Below, one piece after another: positions 1-7,373 of a stretch of DNA of 12,638 nt. Under the pieces are notes generated by a model. That model did no database searches. It saw nothing but the letters and a program-made list of their open reading frames with translations, and had not been told where the DNA came from. The stretch is from Desulfovibrio sp. UBA2564 (GTDB lineage Bacteria > Desulfobacterota > Desulfovibrionia > Desulfovibrionales > Desulfovibrionaceae). Numbering within the stretch: the first letter of the stretch is position 1; every line of letters starts with the position of its first letter. The stretch lies in the NCBI GenBank assembly GCA_002340305.1, contig DDLU01000110.1, positions 1 to 12,638 on the forward strand. Reading direction: 5' to 3'. The translations under genes were made by a program, and so were the position numbers.

Positions 1-1
1 A

Positions 2-916
2 GCCGTTTCGGTCTTGGGGGCATCCCATGGTGAGCTTGCCGAAATTTTGCATGCCGCACATACCATGACAGTGCGTCGTTTCGGCCGGGAAGTCAGCCTC
101 TGTTCCATTGCTAACGTGCGCAGTGGGAACTGTTCCGAAGACTGTGCATTCTGTGCCCAGTCCAGTCATTTTAAAGGGACCCCGGCTCCGGCATACCCGC
201 TGATGTCCGTAGAAGAAATTCAGGACTGTGCGGGGAAGGCAGGGCAGTCACCTCTTGAATTTTTCAGCTATGTCACCAGCGGTCGCGCACTTAAGGGTAA
301 ATCCCTTGATCGTGTCTGTGAAGCTGTGGATGGCATGCGCGGGAAGGGTTTTAACCACTGCGCATCCCTAGGCTGTCTTGACTTTGAATCTTTGCAGAAG
401 TTGCGCGAATCGGGTGTTGTCCGCTATCATCATAACCTTGAGGCCGCAGAAAGTTTTTTTTCTAACGTCTGTACCACCCACAGCTATGAGGAGCGGGTGC
501 GTACTGTGCGTGACGCTAAAAAGGCCGGTTTGGAGGTCTGCTGTGGCGGATTATTGGGGCTTGGCGAAAGTCATCAGCAGCGGGTGGAGCTGGCTTTGGC
601 TCTTTCTGAGTTGGAGGTTGACTCAATTCCGCTTAATTTCCTGATTCCCATTTCTGGTACTCCGCTGGAAGATGTTGAACCCATGCAGCCGCTTGAAATT
701 CTGCTGACCATTGCCATGTTCCGTTTGCTTAACCCCCATTCAGAAGTGCGTATGGCTGCAGGCCGGGCAGCACTGCGTTCACTGCAGTCCTTTATCTTCC
801 ATGCCGGATGCAATGGACTGATGGTCGGGGATTTTCTGACCGTCTCCGGGCAAGGCATTGATCATGATCTGACCATGCTTGCTGATCTGGGATTAGCGGT
901 TCGTACTAAAAAGTAG
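2..916 (+). CDS. bioB: Biotin synthase (radical SAM), 5' end missing
   Basis: Converts dethiobiotin to biotin by radical SAM sulfur insertion, in the cytoplasm. The frame is open to the left edge, so the true start lies outside the window; the TTG at 14 is only an internal codon, and about 20-30 N-terminal residues seem missing for a family of roughly 320-350 residues. The radical SAM CxxxCxxC motif is SGNCSEDCAFCAQS (cysteine codons at 131, 143 and 152). Other BioB landmarks are YHHNLE, CCGGLLGLGE, PLNFLIPISGTPL and EVRMAAGR, which keeps the conserved arginine of the second-cluster site. Odd point: the position of the usual first [2Fe-2S] cysteine (FCMGA in E. coli) reads FFSYVTSGR, without cysteine, while extra cysteines occur at HCASLGCL, EVCCGG and HAGCNG. 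A bidirectional terminator follows 21 bp after the stop, so it is probably the last gene of its transcript. Confidence 0.95.
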   Translation, partial: AVSVLGASHGELAEILHAAHTMTVRRFGREVSLCSIANVRSGNCSEDCAFCAQSSHFKGTPAPAYPLMSVEEIQDCAGKAGQSPLEFFSYVTSGRALKGKSLDRVCEAVDGMRGKGFNHCASLGCLDFESLQKLRESGVVRYHHNLEAAESFFSNVCTTHSYEERVRTVRDAKKAGLEVCCGGLLGLGESHQQRVELALALSELEVDSIPLNFLIPISGTPLEDVEPMQPLEILLTIAMFRLLNPHSEVRMAAGRAALRSLQSFIFHAGCNGLMVGDFLTVSGQGIDHDLTMLADLGLAVRTKK

Positions 917-936
917 TTAGTATTTTAATAAAAGAT

Positions 937-970
937 AAGTTCCGGTCAATTCAGTTAACCGGGACTTTTG
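937..970. terminator. Bidirectional intrinsic terminator between bioB and the PilZ gene
   Basis: AGTTCCGGT (938-946) pairs with ACCGGGACT (958-966), nine pairs including one G-T, with an 11-base loop. It is followed on the + strand by TTTT and on the - strand by TATCTTTTATT. It lies between two convergent genes and can serve both. Confidence 0.8.
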
Positions 971-980
971 GGTGAAATAT

Positions 981-1634
981 TTAGGAGTGGTAAAGGATAG
1001 TGGTTACATAGTCCTGAATTTTTATCAGAATCTCCGGTGATGGTTTTTCAAAGGTCATACCCAGAATTGTTTTACGTGAATCTTGGGTGCAGCGCTGAAC
1101 TTTGCAGGGAATGAAAGTGGTACCGTTTTCTGTAAAGTACGGACAGAATAATTTTAGCTTATCGCCTATTTCCGGGGCTGGGAATTTTTGGTCCTGAATG
1201 TAGCTGACACAGCAACCGCTGGTACTGAGGTCTTCCAGTACAGCTACAGCCTTTTCACCACCAAAGCCGAGTTTTGCTTCCATAAAGCAGGAAATTCTTT
1301 TATGGCGCCTGAGATTGTAAGATTCAATCCTTTTGGGCGACTTAAGGAAAAGAAGTCTGTCCGGAGAGCTTATCATACGGATTACTTCCGTTTTGTATCC
1401 AGAAGCTATGCCTTCATGAATATAGCGCACTGTGGCTTCGTTGCCCGGATAGAGATATTCCGCCCAAAGGGAACGGTCCGCGTGGTGGACCATGGGTTCT
1501 TTGACTATGAGATTTTTGGTAAAATCGCCGCCGACAACAATAGTCGGTGCTTTATCATTCAAGCCGCCAAGTTCAATGGTTATTTTTAAACCCGGTGTGT
1601 AGGCCGCTCTTAATTTTTCCTTTTGGGAGATCAT
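981..1634 (-). CDS. PilZ-domain protein, probable cyclic-di-GMP effector (YcgR-like layout)
   Basis: A 217-residue cytoplasmic protein with no signal peptide or membrane segment. The C-terminal half (about 108-215) is a PilZ domain: the RxxxR loop is RRHKR at 109-113 and the second motif is DLSTSG at 135-140, the two elements that bind cyclic di-GMP in this family. The N-terminal 100 residues are beta-rich and match in size and position the YcgR N-terminal domain, but I see no diagnostic motif there, so YcgR-like is inference. The start ATG overlaps the stop of the upstream TPR gene as ATGA (1631-1634), with GGA 8 bases upstream inside that gene, so the two are probably translationally coupled. 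Likely role: cyclic-di-GMP-dependent control of motility or surface behaviour through protein contacts. The effector target is unknown; the coupled TPR protein is an obvious candidate partner. Confidence 0.87.
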   Translation of the reverse strand: MISQKEKLRAAYTPGLKITIELGGLNDKAPTIVVGGDFTKNLIVKEPMVHHADRSLWAEYLYPGNEATVRYIHEGIASGYKTEVIRMISSPDRLLFLKSPKRIESYNLRRHKRISCFMEAKLGFGGEKAVAVLEDLSTSGCCVSYIQDQKFPAPEIGDKLKLFCPYFTENGTTFIPCKVQRCTQDSRKTILGMTFEKPSPEILIKIQDYVTTILYHS

Positions 1635-2365
1635 GCTTTATTCCGTTTAATAATGTACTTCTTGAACATTGAGGCTACTTCAAGTTCCGGTGAAATTTCA
1701 AGTGCTTTATCGAGATGTTCCAGTGCCTGTTCATTCTGTCCCGCGTCGAAGTATGCCCGTGCGGTGTTGAAATGGAGATTTTCATCCTTCGGGTTAATTC
1801 TAATGGCTTTGTCGTAAAAGGTGATAGCTTCTTCAAACATGGATTGTTTACGCAGGCTGATGGCAAAGAGGTTGAATTCCTGCCGCTGCCTTTCCATGAA
1901 GACTTCATCTTTGTTTAGAAGTTTATCTATGATCACGGAAAGTTTTTTAAAATTTTTCTTGGTGCATTGCACTGATCCCATACCCAGATTGGCTTTAGGG
2001 TGCTCCGGGTCGAGGAAAAGGGCTTTGGTGAAAGATTGTTCGGCTTCGTCCAGATTGCCGTCGAGAAATTCTTTTTCGCCTTTACTGATTTTGGCCTTGA
2101 GTGATTTAAGGGCAGGGAGGGTCTTTTTTTCGTAATAGTCAAGTTCGGGAGTATACTGGGAGATGAATTTTTTTTTGCTTAAGGTGGTTATGACTCCTGA
2201 TGGAATATTATGCTCATTAAGCGGATGGACATGGAATTTATCCACGTCAGCCCTCGTAACATAGTAATATGTCTTACTCTCCGCCCGTTGCATGGTTGTC
2301 CCGGCACCGGTGTAGTCTTTGATATTTTTTGAATAAACACCAAGTACTTGAAAAATATCTCCCAT
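1631..2365 (-). CDS. TPR-repeat protein with conserved N-terminal domain, coupled to the PilZ gene
   Basis: A 244-residue cytoplasmic protein. The ATG at 2365 is preferred over an upstream in-frame TTG (2398) because GGGGGAG lies 7 bases before it and because the paralogue at 2551-3323 aligns from the same point (MGDIFQVLGVYS against MDNSKEVLGVYS). Residues 1-90 are a non-TPR domain with VLGVYSKNIK, GAGTT, KTYYYVTR, HPLNEHNIPSG, KKKFI and LPALKSLKAKI. Residues about 92-229 are TPR-like helical pairs, clearest at GNLDEAEQSFTKALFLDP, EEAITFYDKAIRINP and EQALEHLDKALEISP. TPRs usually mediate protein-protein contacts. I recall similar conserved Desulfovibrio proteins of unknown function. Its stop overlaps the PilZ start by 4 bp, so both proteins are probably made together and may act together (inference). 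Confidence 0.85.
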   Translation of the reverse strand: MGDIFQVLGVYSKNIKDYTGAGTTMQRAESKTYYYVTRADVDKFHVHPLNEHNIPSGVITTLSKKKFISQYTPELDYYEKKTLPALKSLKAKISKGEKEFLDGNLDEAEQSFTKALFLDPEHPKANLGMGSVQCTKKNFKKLSVIIDKLLNKDEVFMERQRQEFNLFAISLRKQSMFEEAITFYDKAIRINPKDENLHFNTARAYFDAGQNEQALEHLDKALEISPELEVASMFKKYIIKRNKA

Positions 2366-2415
2366 CAACCATCTCCCCCAAAAAACAACTTGCTTCAAAT
2401 AATTTGAGTGTTTTC

Positions 2416-2442
2416 TTTATAATGAATTCTTCTTTTTGTGAA
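2416..2442 (-). promoter_or_regulatory. Candidate sigma-70-type promoter for the TPR-PilZ pair
   Basis: On the - strand TTCACA (2437-2442, five of six to TTGACA) is followed after 15 bases by TATAAA (2416-2421), about 50 bp before the TPR start. The spacer is shorter than the ideal 17, so the call is tentative. Confidence 0.3.
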
Positions 2443-2448
2443 ATAGAG

Positions 2449-2475
2449 AAGCCTGATTTTGTTATAAACAGGCTT
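2449..2475 (-). terminator. Weak stem-loop between the two TPR genes
   Basis: AAGCCTG (2449-2455) and CAGGCTT (2469-2475) form a 7-bp stem with a 13-base loop, 75 bp past the stop of the upstream broken TPR gene. The following - strand sequence CTCTATTTC is a poor T-tract, so termination is possible but unproven. Confidence 0.3.
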
Positions 2476-2550
2476 TTGAAAAATGTCGATTAGAAACGAA
2501 TTTAATGAGTTAATTATGTCGCGTAATACAAGTTTGAAAAAATGGCGTTG

Positions 2551-3323
2551 CTATGGTTCTTTAGTAGGGTTATTTTTAGGTGCAGGATTCTTTTTCTTTT
2601 TTTTCTTGAGCAGGTATTTTTTAAAAAGTATGGCCGATTCCAGAGCGGGGTTAATTTCGAGAGCTTTTTCTATGTGCTTCAGCGCGTCATCCTTCTTTTC
2701 TATTTCAAAATAAACACGGGCGATGTTGAAATGTAGATTTTCATCATCATTATTGATTTCCAGTGCTTTGGAAAAAAAGCTTACCGCTTCATCATGCGTT
2801 TATTCTTACGTAGTGAGATAGCGAAGATATTGAACTCCTGTCTTTGGCCTTCAAGGAAGACAGCATCCATGTTTAGCAATCTTTGGATGATCTCATTCAG
2901 TTTATCATAATTTTGTTTTGTACACTGAACGGTCCCCATACCCAGATTTGCTTTGGGATTTTCCGGGTCCAGCAGCAGTGCACCGGCGAAAGCATGCTCA
3001 GCTTCATCAAGGTTGCCTTTTTCAAATGCTTTCTCGCCATCATCTATTTTAGCCTTTAGAGATTTAAGGGCAGGAAGTGTTTTGCGTTGGTAATAGTAAA
3101 GCTCCGGTGAATATTCAGCGATAAATTTTTTTTCTTTAAGGATGGTTCCAATGCCCGAAGGAATATCATGATCATTCAAGGGCTGAACATGATATTTTAT
3201 GTTACCCACACGGGTTACATAGTGATAGGTCTTGTGTATTGATTTTTGGGCAGTAGTACCGGTACCGATATTGGTTTTGATGTTCTGGGAGTACACCCCA
3301 AGTACTTCTTTTGAGTTATCCAT
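2551..3323 (-). pseudogene. Tandem TPR-protein paralogue broken by a one-base frameshift
   Basis: A tandem duplicate of the neighbouring TPR gene. From the ATG at 3323 (MDNSKEVLGVYSQN) the frame matches the paralogue throughout the N-terminal domain and first TPRs (KTLPALKSLKAKI, GNLDEAE, DPENPKANLGMG, GQRQEFNIFAISLRKN), then reads KRMMKR and stops at TAA (2783-2781) after 180 residues. The missing C-terminus is intact in another frame: THDEAVSFFSKALEIN, DDENLHFNIARVYFE, ALKHIEKALEINP, then a lysine-rich tail KKKKKKNPAP ending at TAG (2553-2551). One extra T in the TTT at 2799-2801 would join the frames exactly in register with the paralogue, giving 257 residues. It could be a real inactivating deletion, a phase-variable site (the run is too short to favour this) or a sequencing error. 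The truncated product could still be made. The ribosome site before 3323 is weak. Confidence 0.85.
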
Positions 3324-3366
3324 CGTTATTGCATTCCATACTTGATTCAATATTCACAGATATTTT

Positions 3367-3411
3367 ACAAAATGAAAGACCCGTTTATGTATATATAAGC
3401 GGGTCTTTCAT
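3367..3411 (-). terminator. Strong intrinsic terminator of the opp operon
   Basis: ATGAAAGACCCG (3372-3383) pairs perfectly with CGGGTCTTTCAT (3400-3411); five more inner pairs (TTTAT with ATAAG, one G-T) leave a 6-base loop. On the - strand the stem runs into TTTTGT. It lies 31 bp past the oppF stop and separates the transporter from the TPR-PilZ block. Confidence 0.88.
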
Positions 3412-3441
3412 ATTTTATCGACTGGAAATGCAGTGGGATTT

Positions 3442-4455
3442 TTACAATCGTCCTTCTTCTACTGCATGGCAGGCACAGAGGGTGCCGTTTTCAAGGTTGC
3501 GCCCGAGGGGAATTTCCTCCCGGCAACGGTCATTGGCAAATTGGCAACGACCATGGAAGACACACCCCGGAGGCAGATTGATGGGAGTCGGCACATCACC
3601 GGAAAGGTGGATGTGCTTCTTCTTTTCACCGCCGAGGGTCGGGATAGCTGAGAGCAGTGCTCTGGTGTACGGGTGGCGCGGGCTGGAGAATATTTCCTTA
3701 GCTGTTCCCAGTTCACAAAGGCTGCCGAGATACATCACCGCCACGCGGGTGGAAATGTGTTCAACGACGGACAGGTCGTGACTGATGAACAGGTATGTCA
3801 GGTTGCGTTCTTCCTGGGCATCCATGAGCAGGTTCAGAATCTGGGCCTGAATGGAAACGTCCAGCGCGGCGATGGGTTCATCTGCTACGATGAATTCCGG
3901 CTCAACGGCCAAAGCCCGTGCAATGGAGATACGCTGACGCTGACCGCCGGAGAATTCATGGGGGTAGTTCCCGGCCCATTCAGGGTCCATACCGACGCTG
4001 CGCATTACTTCGTGCAGTTTATTCTTTGCGTCGCCCCTTGAGATGCCCTTGTTATGAAAATAGATGGGTTCCTCAATGATCTGGCGTACGGTCATTCGTG
4101 GGTTCAGTGAAGCGTAAGGGTCCTGAAAGACCATCTGCATTTTTGTACGGTAAGGCAGCATCTGCCTATGGGGCAGGCAGTCGATGCGTTGACCATCGTA
4201 ATGCACTTCACCGGAGTTGGGCGGATAAAGGCCCATTACGGTTCTTGCAAGGGTTGATTTACCACAACCGGATTCGCCGACCACGCTCAGGGTTTCACCC
4301 TTTTGAATCTCAAAGCTGACGTTGTTGACCGCTTTGACGACGGTTTGTTTGCGTGTGATGCGTCCGTTTTCCATTTGCAGCTGGTCGAGCAGTCCGCCGG
4401 AAATGTCGAAGTGCTTGACCAGATTTTTAATTTTTACGAGGGAATCGGTACTCAT
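3442..4455 (-). CDS. oppF: Peptide ABC importer ATP-binding protein, OppF/DppF type
   Basis: A 337-residue cytoplasmic ATPase that pairs with OppD to power peptide uptake through OppB-OppC. Seen in order: Walker A GESGCGKS (60-67), Q-loop Q111, signature FSGGQRQ (168-174), Walker B FIVADE (188-193) and H-loop H226. The insertion before the core (about 20-40, GGLLDQLQMENGRITRKQTV) is typical of OppF/DppF rather than OppD. The C-terminal peptide-transporter extension (HPYTRALLSAIP, about 261-330) carries C298, C304, C311 and C327/C329; in some Dpp/Opp ATPases cysteines here bind a [4Fe-4S] cluster. Starts 9 bp after oppD with a weak GAGA ribosome site. It is the last gene of the operon and is followed by a strong terminator. 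Opp versus Dpp specificity cannot be settled from the ATPase. Confidence 0.95.
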   Translation of the reverse strand: MSTDSLVKIKNLVKHFDISGGLLDQLQMENGRITRKQTVVKAVNNVSFEIQKGETLSVVGESGCGKSTLARTVMGLYPPNSGEVHYDGQRIDCLPHRQMLPYRTKMQMVFQDPYASLNPRMTVRQIIEEPIYFHNKGISRGDAKNKLHEVMRSVGMDPEWAGNYPHEFSGGQRQRISIARALAVEPEFIVADEPIAALDVSIQAQILNLLMDAQEERNLTYLFISHDLSVVEHISTRVAVMYLGSLCELGTAKEIFSSPRHPYTRALLSAIPTLGGEKKKHIHLSGDVPTPINLPPGCVFHGRCQFANDRCREEIPLGRNLENGTLCACHAVEEGRL

Positions 4456-4464
4456 GACGAATCT

Positions 4465-5433
4465 CTATACTTTATCGGCATGGTGGCAAGCCACCAGAAT
4501 ACCGGATTTGTTTTCTTTAAGCGTGGGCAGTTCCTGCTTACAGATGTCAGTACAGTGCTGGCATCTGGGGTTGAAGGGACAGCCTGCGGGCATGTTCATG
4601 AGTGAAGGCATGGCACCGGGAATCTGGGTCAGGCGGTCGCCTGCTGCACCGGACTGGGGCAGGGCGGCTATTAAGCCCTGAGTGTAGGGATGGCCCGGAG
4701 TTTCGGTAACCTGACGGGTGGAGCCTGTTTCCACAATTCCGCCTGCGTACATAACCGCGATGCGCTGGGTTACTTCGGATACGACCGCAAGGTCATGGGT
4801 GATCAGGATAAGTCCCATGTTGTCGGTCTCACAGAGTTCCAGCAGCAGGTCCATGATCTCGGCCTGAATGGTTACGTCCAGTGCTGTGGTCGGTTCATCG
4901 GCGATTATCAGGGACGGATCGGTCAAAAGGGAAATGGCGATGACGATGCGCTGGCGCATACCGCCGGAGAATTCATGCGGATACTGGGCCAGACGTTTGC
5001 GTGGGGAAGGAATGTAGACCTTACGCAGTTTTTCAAGCGCAATTTCTTCTGCTTCCTTGCGGGTAACGTCCATGTGGGCCATCACGGTTTCGATCATCTG
5101 GGTACCGATGGTCAGAACCGGGTTCAGGGTCATCATGGGGTCCTGAAAGATCATGGAAATGCGGTTGCCGCGAACGCCGCGCATTTTGTCAAAAGGCATT
5201 TTCGCAAGGTCCTGACCTTCAAACATGATCGACCCGTTGGAGATATATCCGGGCTTGGAAATGAGGTTGATGATGGAGAAACCGGTAACGGATTTACCGG
5301 CCCCGGATTCACCTACCAGACCAAGCCGCTCACCCTTATTCAGGGAGAAACTTACGTTCTTCACTGCCTCAAGAGGACCTTGGCGCAATGCGAACTCGAC
5401 ACTTAAATTCTTAACATCAAGAAGCGGTTGCAT
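4465..5433 (-). CDS. oppD: Peptide ABC importer ATP-binding protein, OppD/DppD type
   Basis: A 322-residue cytoplasmic ATPase, partner of OppF. Motifs: Walker A GESGAGKS (41-48), Q-loop Q97 in FQDPM, signature FSGGMRQ (155-161), Walker B LIIADE (175-180) and H-loop H213 (ITHDLAVV). The C-terminal extension has HPYTQGLIAALP followed by the cysteine set C285, C291, C294, C298 and C316 in GCPFNPRCQHCTDIC, which fits the [4Fe-4S]-binding arrangement known in some DppD proteins. Starts 3 bp after the oppC stop; AAGGGG just before the ATG is a strong ribosome site that spans the oppC terminus. Tight spacing with oppC and oppF shows one transcript. Assignment to the D rather than F subunit rests on length, absence of the N-terminal insertion and gene order. 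Confidence 0.95.
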   Translation of the reverse strand: MQPLLDVKNLSVEFALRQGPLEAVKNVSFSLNKGERLGLVGESGAGKSVTGFSIINLISKPGYISNGSIMFEGQDLAKMPFDKMRGVRGNRISMIFQDPMMTLNPVLTIGTQMIETVMAHMDVTRKEAEEIALEKLRKVYIPSPRKRLAQYPHEFSGGMRQRIVIAISLLTDPSLIIADEPTTALDVTIQAEIMDLLLELCETDNMGLILITHDLAVVSEVTQRIAVMYAGGIVETGSTRQVTETPGHPYTQGLIAALPQSGAAGDRLTQIPGAMPSLMNMPAGCPFNPRCQHCTDICKQELPTLKENKSGILVACHHADKV

Positions 5434-5436
5434 TGT

Positions 5437-6363
5437 TTACCCCTTGTACAGTTTCGGGTTGAGGAAGTCGCGCAGCCAGTCACCGAGCAGGTTGATAACC
5501 AGAATGAGCAGAACGAGGACGATACCGGGAAACATGGTGATCCACCATGATCCACTGAAGATGTACTCGAAGCCCACGTTGATCAGTGATCCCAGAGAAG
5601 GCTGGGTCACAGGCATACCCAGTCCAACAAAGGAAAGAGCGGCCTCACTCATGATAGCATTCGCAACCTGAATAGTGGAGATAACGAATACCGGAGAAAG
5701 GGTATTGGGCAGCACGTGGCGCCACATGATTCTTTTCTGGGAAAGGCCGATAACCTTTGCCGCTTCTACGTATTCCTTCTTTTTTTCCGCCAGCACGGAA
5801 GCACGAACGGTACGTGCATACTGCGGCCATTCAGCAAAGCCGATGACCAGAATCAGCAGGGGAACTGCAATCTCTTCGTATTTGGCAACCCCGAACATAG
5901 CCTGAAAAATAGCTGAGATAAAAATCGCAACCATGTAGGTGGAAAAGGAGAGCTGTACGTCAGCGACACGCATAAGGATGGATTCCACCCTTTTGCCCAT
6001 GAAACCGGCAACCAGTCCGACCATGATGCCGAGGAAAGCCTGCAGACAGACTGCACCGATTCCGATAATCAGTGATACGCGCATGCCGTAGAGCATGGTG
6101 GAAAAGAGGTCGCGGCCCTGTGCATCCGTTCCGAGCAGGAAAGTAGTATCCCCGCCGGGAAGCCATGAAGGAGGAATTTCCGCGTTCATGATGTCGATGT
6201 TGTGAGCATCGTAAGGGTTGAATGGTGCGACAAGGGGAGCCGCAAAACCCATGAACAGAAGCACTGCCAAAATACAGAAGCTTGTCAGGGCAACTTTGTC
6301 GTGCAGAAAATCGTGCAGAAAATATGATTCTTTGAATCTCTGCCAGCGTGATCTGGTTTTCAT
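5437..6363 (-). CDS. oppC: Peptide ABC importer permease, OppC/DppC type
   Basis: A 308-residue inner-membrane permease that forms the channel with OppB. It has the OppC N-terminal layout: a cytoplasmic basic segment, a first membrane helix at about 25-48, then a periplasmic stretch with the family hallmark LLGTDAQGRDLFS (76-88). Further hydrophobic helices follow at about 96-122, 140-158, 164-180, 220-236 and 275-295. The EAA loop that docks on the ATPase is EYVEAAKVIGLS (197-208), followed by RIMWRHVLPN. The ATG directly abuts the oppB stop (TAAATG), so translation is probably coupled; GGGG lies about 9 bases upstream. Nothing is truncated or unusual. Confidence 0.95.
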   Translation of the reverse strand: MKTRSRWQRFKESYFLHDFLHDKVALTSFCILAVLLFMGFAAPLVAPFNPYDAHNIDIMNAEIPPSWLPGGDTTFLLGTDAQGRDLFSTMLYGMRVSLIIGIGAVCLQAFLGIMVGLVAGFMGKRVESILMRVADVQLSFSTYMVAIFISAIFQAMFGVAKYEEIAVPLLILVIGFAEWPQYARTVRASVLAEKKKEYVEAAKVIGLSQKRIMWRHVLPNTLSPVFVISTIQVANAIMSEAALSFVGLGMPVTQPSLGSLINVGFEYIFSGSWWITMFPGIVLVLLILVINLLGDWLRDFLNPKLYKG

Positions 6364-7338
6364 TTATTTTTGCCCCGTGATTCTGACCTGCGGGTTGACC
6401 AGTCCGTAAATGACGTCAACCACGGTGTTAACAACTACAAAGATAAGACCAACTACCATAAGGTAGGCAACCATGAGCGGGGCATCACCTCGCTCAACAG
6501 CTTCGATGAACATGAAGCCCATACCCTGCCACTGGAAAACTGTTTCAGTGAGGATGGTGAAGGCGATCATTGTTCCCAGCTGAACACCACCCACGGTGAT
6601 AACCGGGAGCAGGGTGTTTTTAAAAGCGTGGACGATCCAGACACGTTTGGGCATCAGACCTTTAGCCCAAGCGTATTTGATGTAGTCGTTTTCGAGAACT
6701 TCCATCATTTCGGAACGAATGAGTCGAATGAAGAGAGGGAGCATGATGGAAGAAAGGGCAATGGACGGCATGATCAGGTGTTCCCAACCGTCAAGGGTCA
6801 GAAATCCGGTGCGCCAGCCGCCTAAGTTAACTGTTTCACCGCGTCCGTAGGATGGTAGCCAGTGCAACTCTACCGAGAAAACATAGATCATGAGAATAGC
6901 GGTCAGGAATACCGGTATTGATACCCCGACAATCGATCCTCCCATGACAAACCGCGAGAACAGGGCCTTTGGCCTGATTGCGGAGTAGATACCCAGCGGC
7001 ACTGAGAAAATTACAATGATCAGAGCGGAACACATAACCAGCTCAAGGGTCGCGGGAGCTTTGCTGAGAATTACGTCCAGAGCGGACTTTTTGTAGAAAA
7101 ATGATCTACCGATATCCCCTTTGACCGCTCCCTGCATGAAGCGGCCGAACTGGACCATGAATGGATCATTAAGGCCAAGTTCGTCCCTGATTTTTTCCCT
7201 TTCTGCAGCAGATACGGAAACCCCCGTGATCTCCCTGACCGGGTCACCGAAGCTTTGCTTGATAGCAAAGCCGATGAAGCTGATGATCAGCATTACAATG
7301 ATCGCCTGCGCGATCCTTCGGACTATAAAAGCAAACAT
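6364..7338 (-). CDS. oppB: Peptide ABC importer permease, OppB/DppB type
   Basis: A 324-residue inner-membrane permease. The N-terminus MFAFIVRRIAQAIIVMLIIS and the following GDP motif (31-33) are typical of OppB/DppB, which have a first helix at about 9-28 and a large periplasmic segment (30-95) before the helical core. The EAA loop is at about 219-245 (YIKYAWAKGLMPKRVWIVHAFKN), the contact site for the ATPase. The C-terminus holds TILTETVFQWQGMG and a final helix at about 292-312. It is the first gene of the packed oppBCDF block; its start is 250 bp downstream of oppA, with GGAG about 11 bases before the ATG. Expression probably depends on read-through from oppA past stem-loops; I see no convincing separate promoter. 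Confidence 0.95.
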   Translation of the reverse strand: MFAFIVRRIAQAIIVMLIISFIGFAIKQSFGDPVREITGVSVSAAEREKIRDELGLNDPFMVQFGRFMQGAVKGDIGRSFFYKKSALDVILSKAPATLELVMCSALIIVIFSVPLGIYSAIRPKALFSRFVMGGSIVGVSIPVFLTAILMIYVFSVELHWLPSYGRGETVNLGGWRTGFLTLDGWEHLIMPSIALSSIMLPLFIRLIRSEMMEVLENDYIKYAWAKGLMPKRVWIVHAFKNTLLPVITVGGVQLGTMIAFTILTETVFQWQGMGFMFIEAVERGDAPLMVAYLMVVGLIFVVVNTVVDVIYGLVNPQVRITGQK

Positions 7339-7373
7339 TTTTTAATAAACTCCAGACGGACAATAGTATGCTT

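Noticed and set aside
2483..2713. Small hydrophobic + strand frame with many phenylalanines
   Set aside because: The F-rich run is the complement of the lysine-rich tail of the broken TPR gene, so it is a shadow.
2781..2805. Programmed frameshift joining the two halves of the TPR paralogue
   Set aside because: The codons AAG AAT AAA CGC give no slippery heptamer and no clear downstream stimulatory hairpin is seen; a one-base loss is simpler.
3311..3781. A 156-codon open frame on the + strand across the opp terminator
   Set aside because: It crosses a strong terminator hairpin and overlaps oppF in antisense; no ribosome site or conserved motif.
4690..5406. A 238-codon open frame on the + strand
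   Set aside because: Antisense to oppD, which has full ABC ATPase motifs; the + frame shows only a composition shadow (rich in H, G and D) and no domain.
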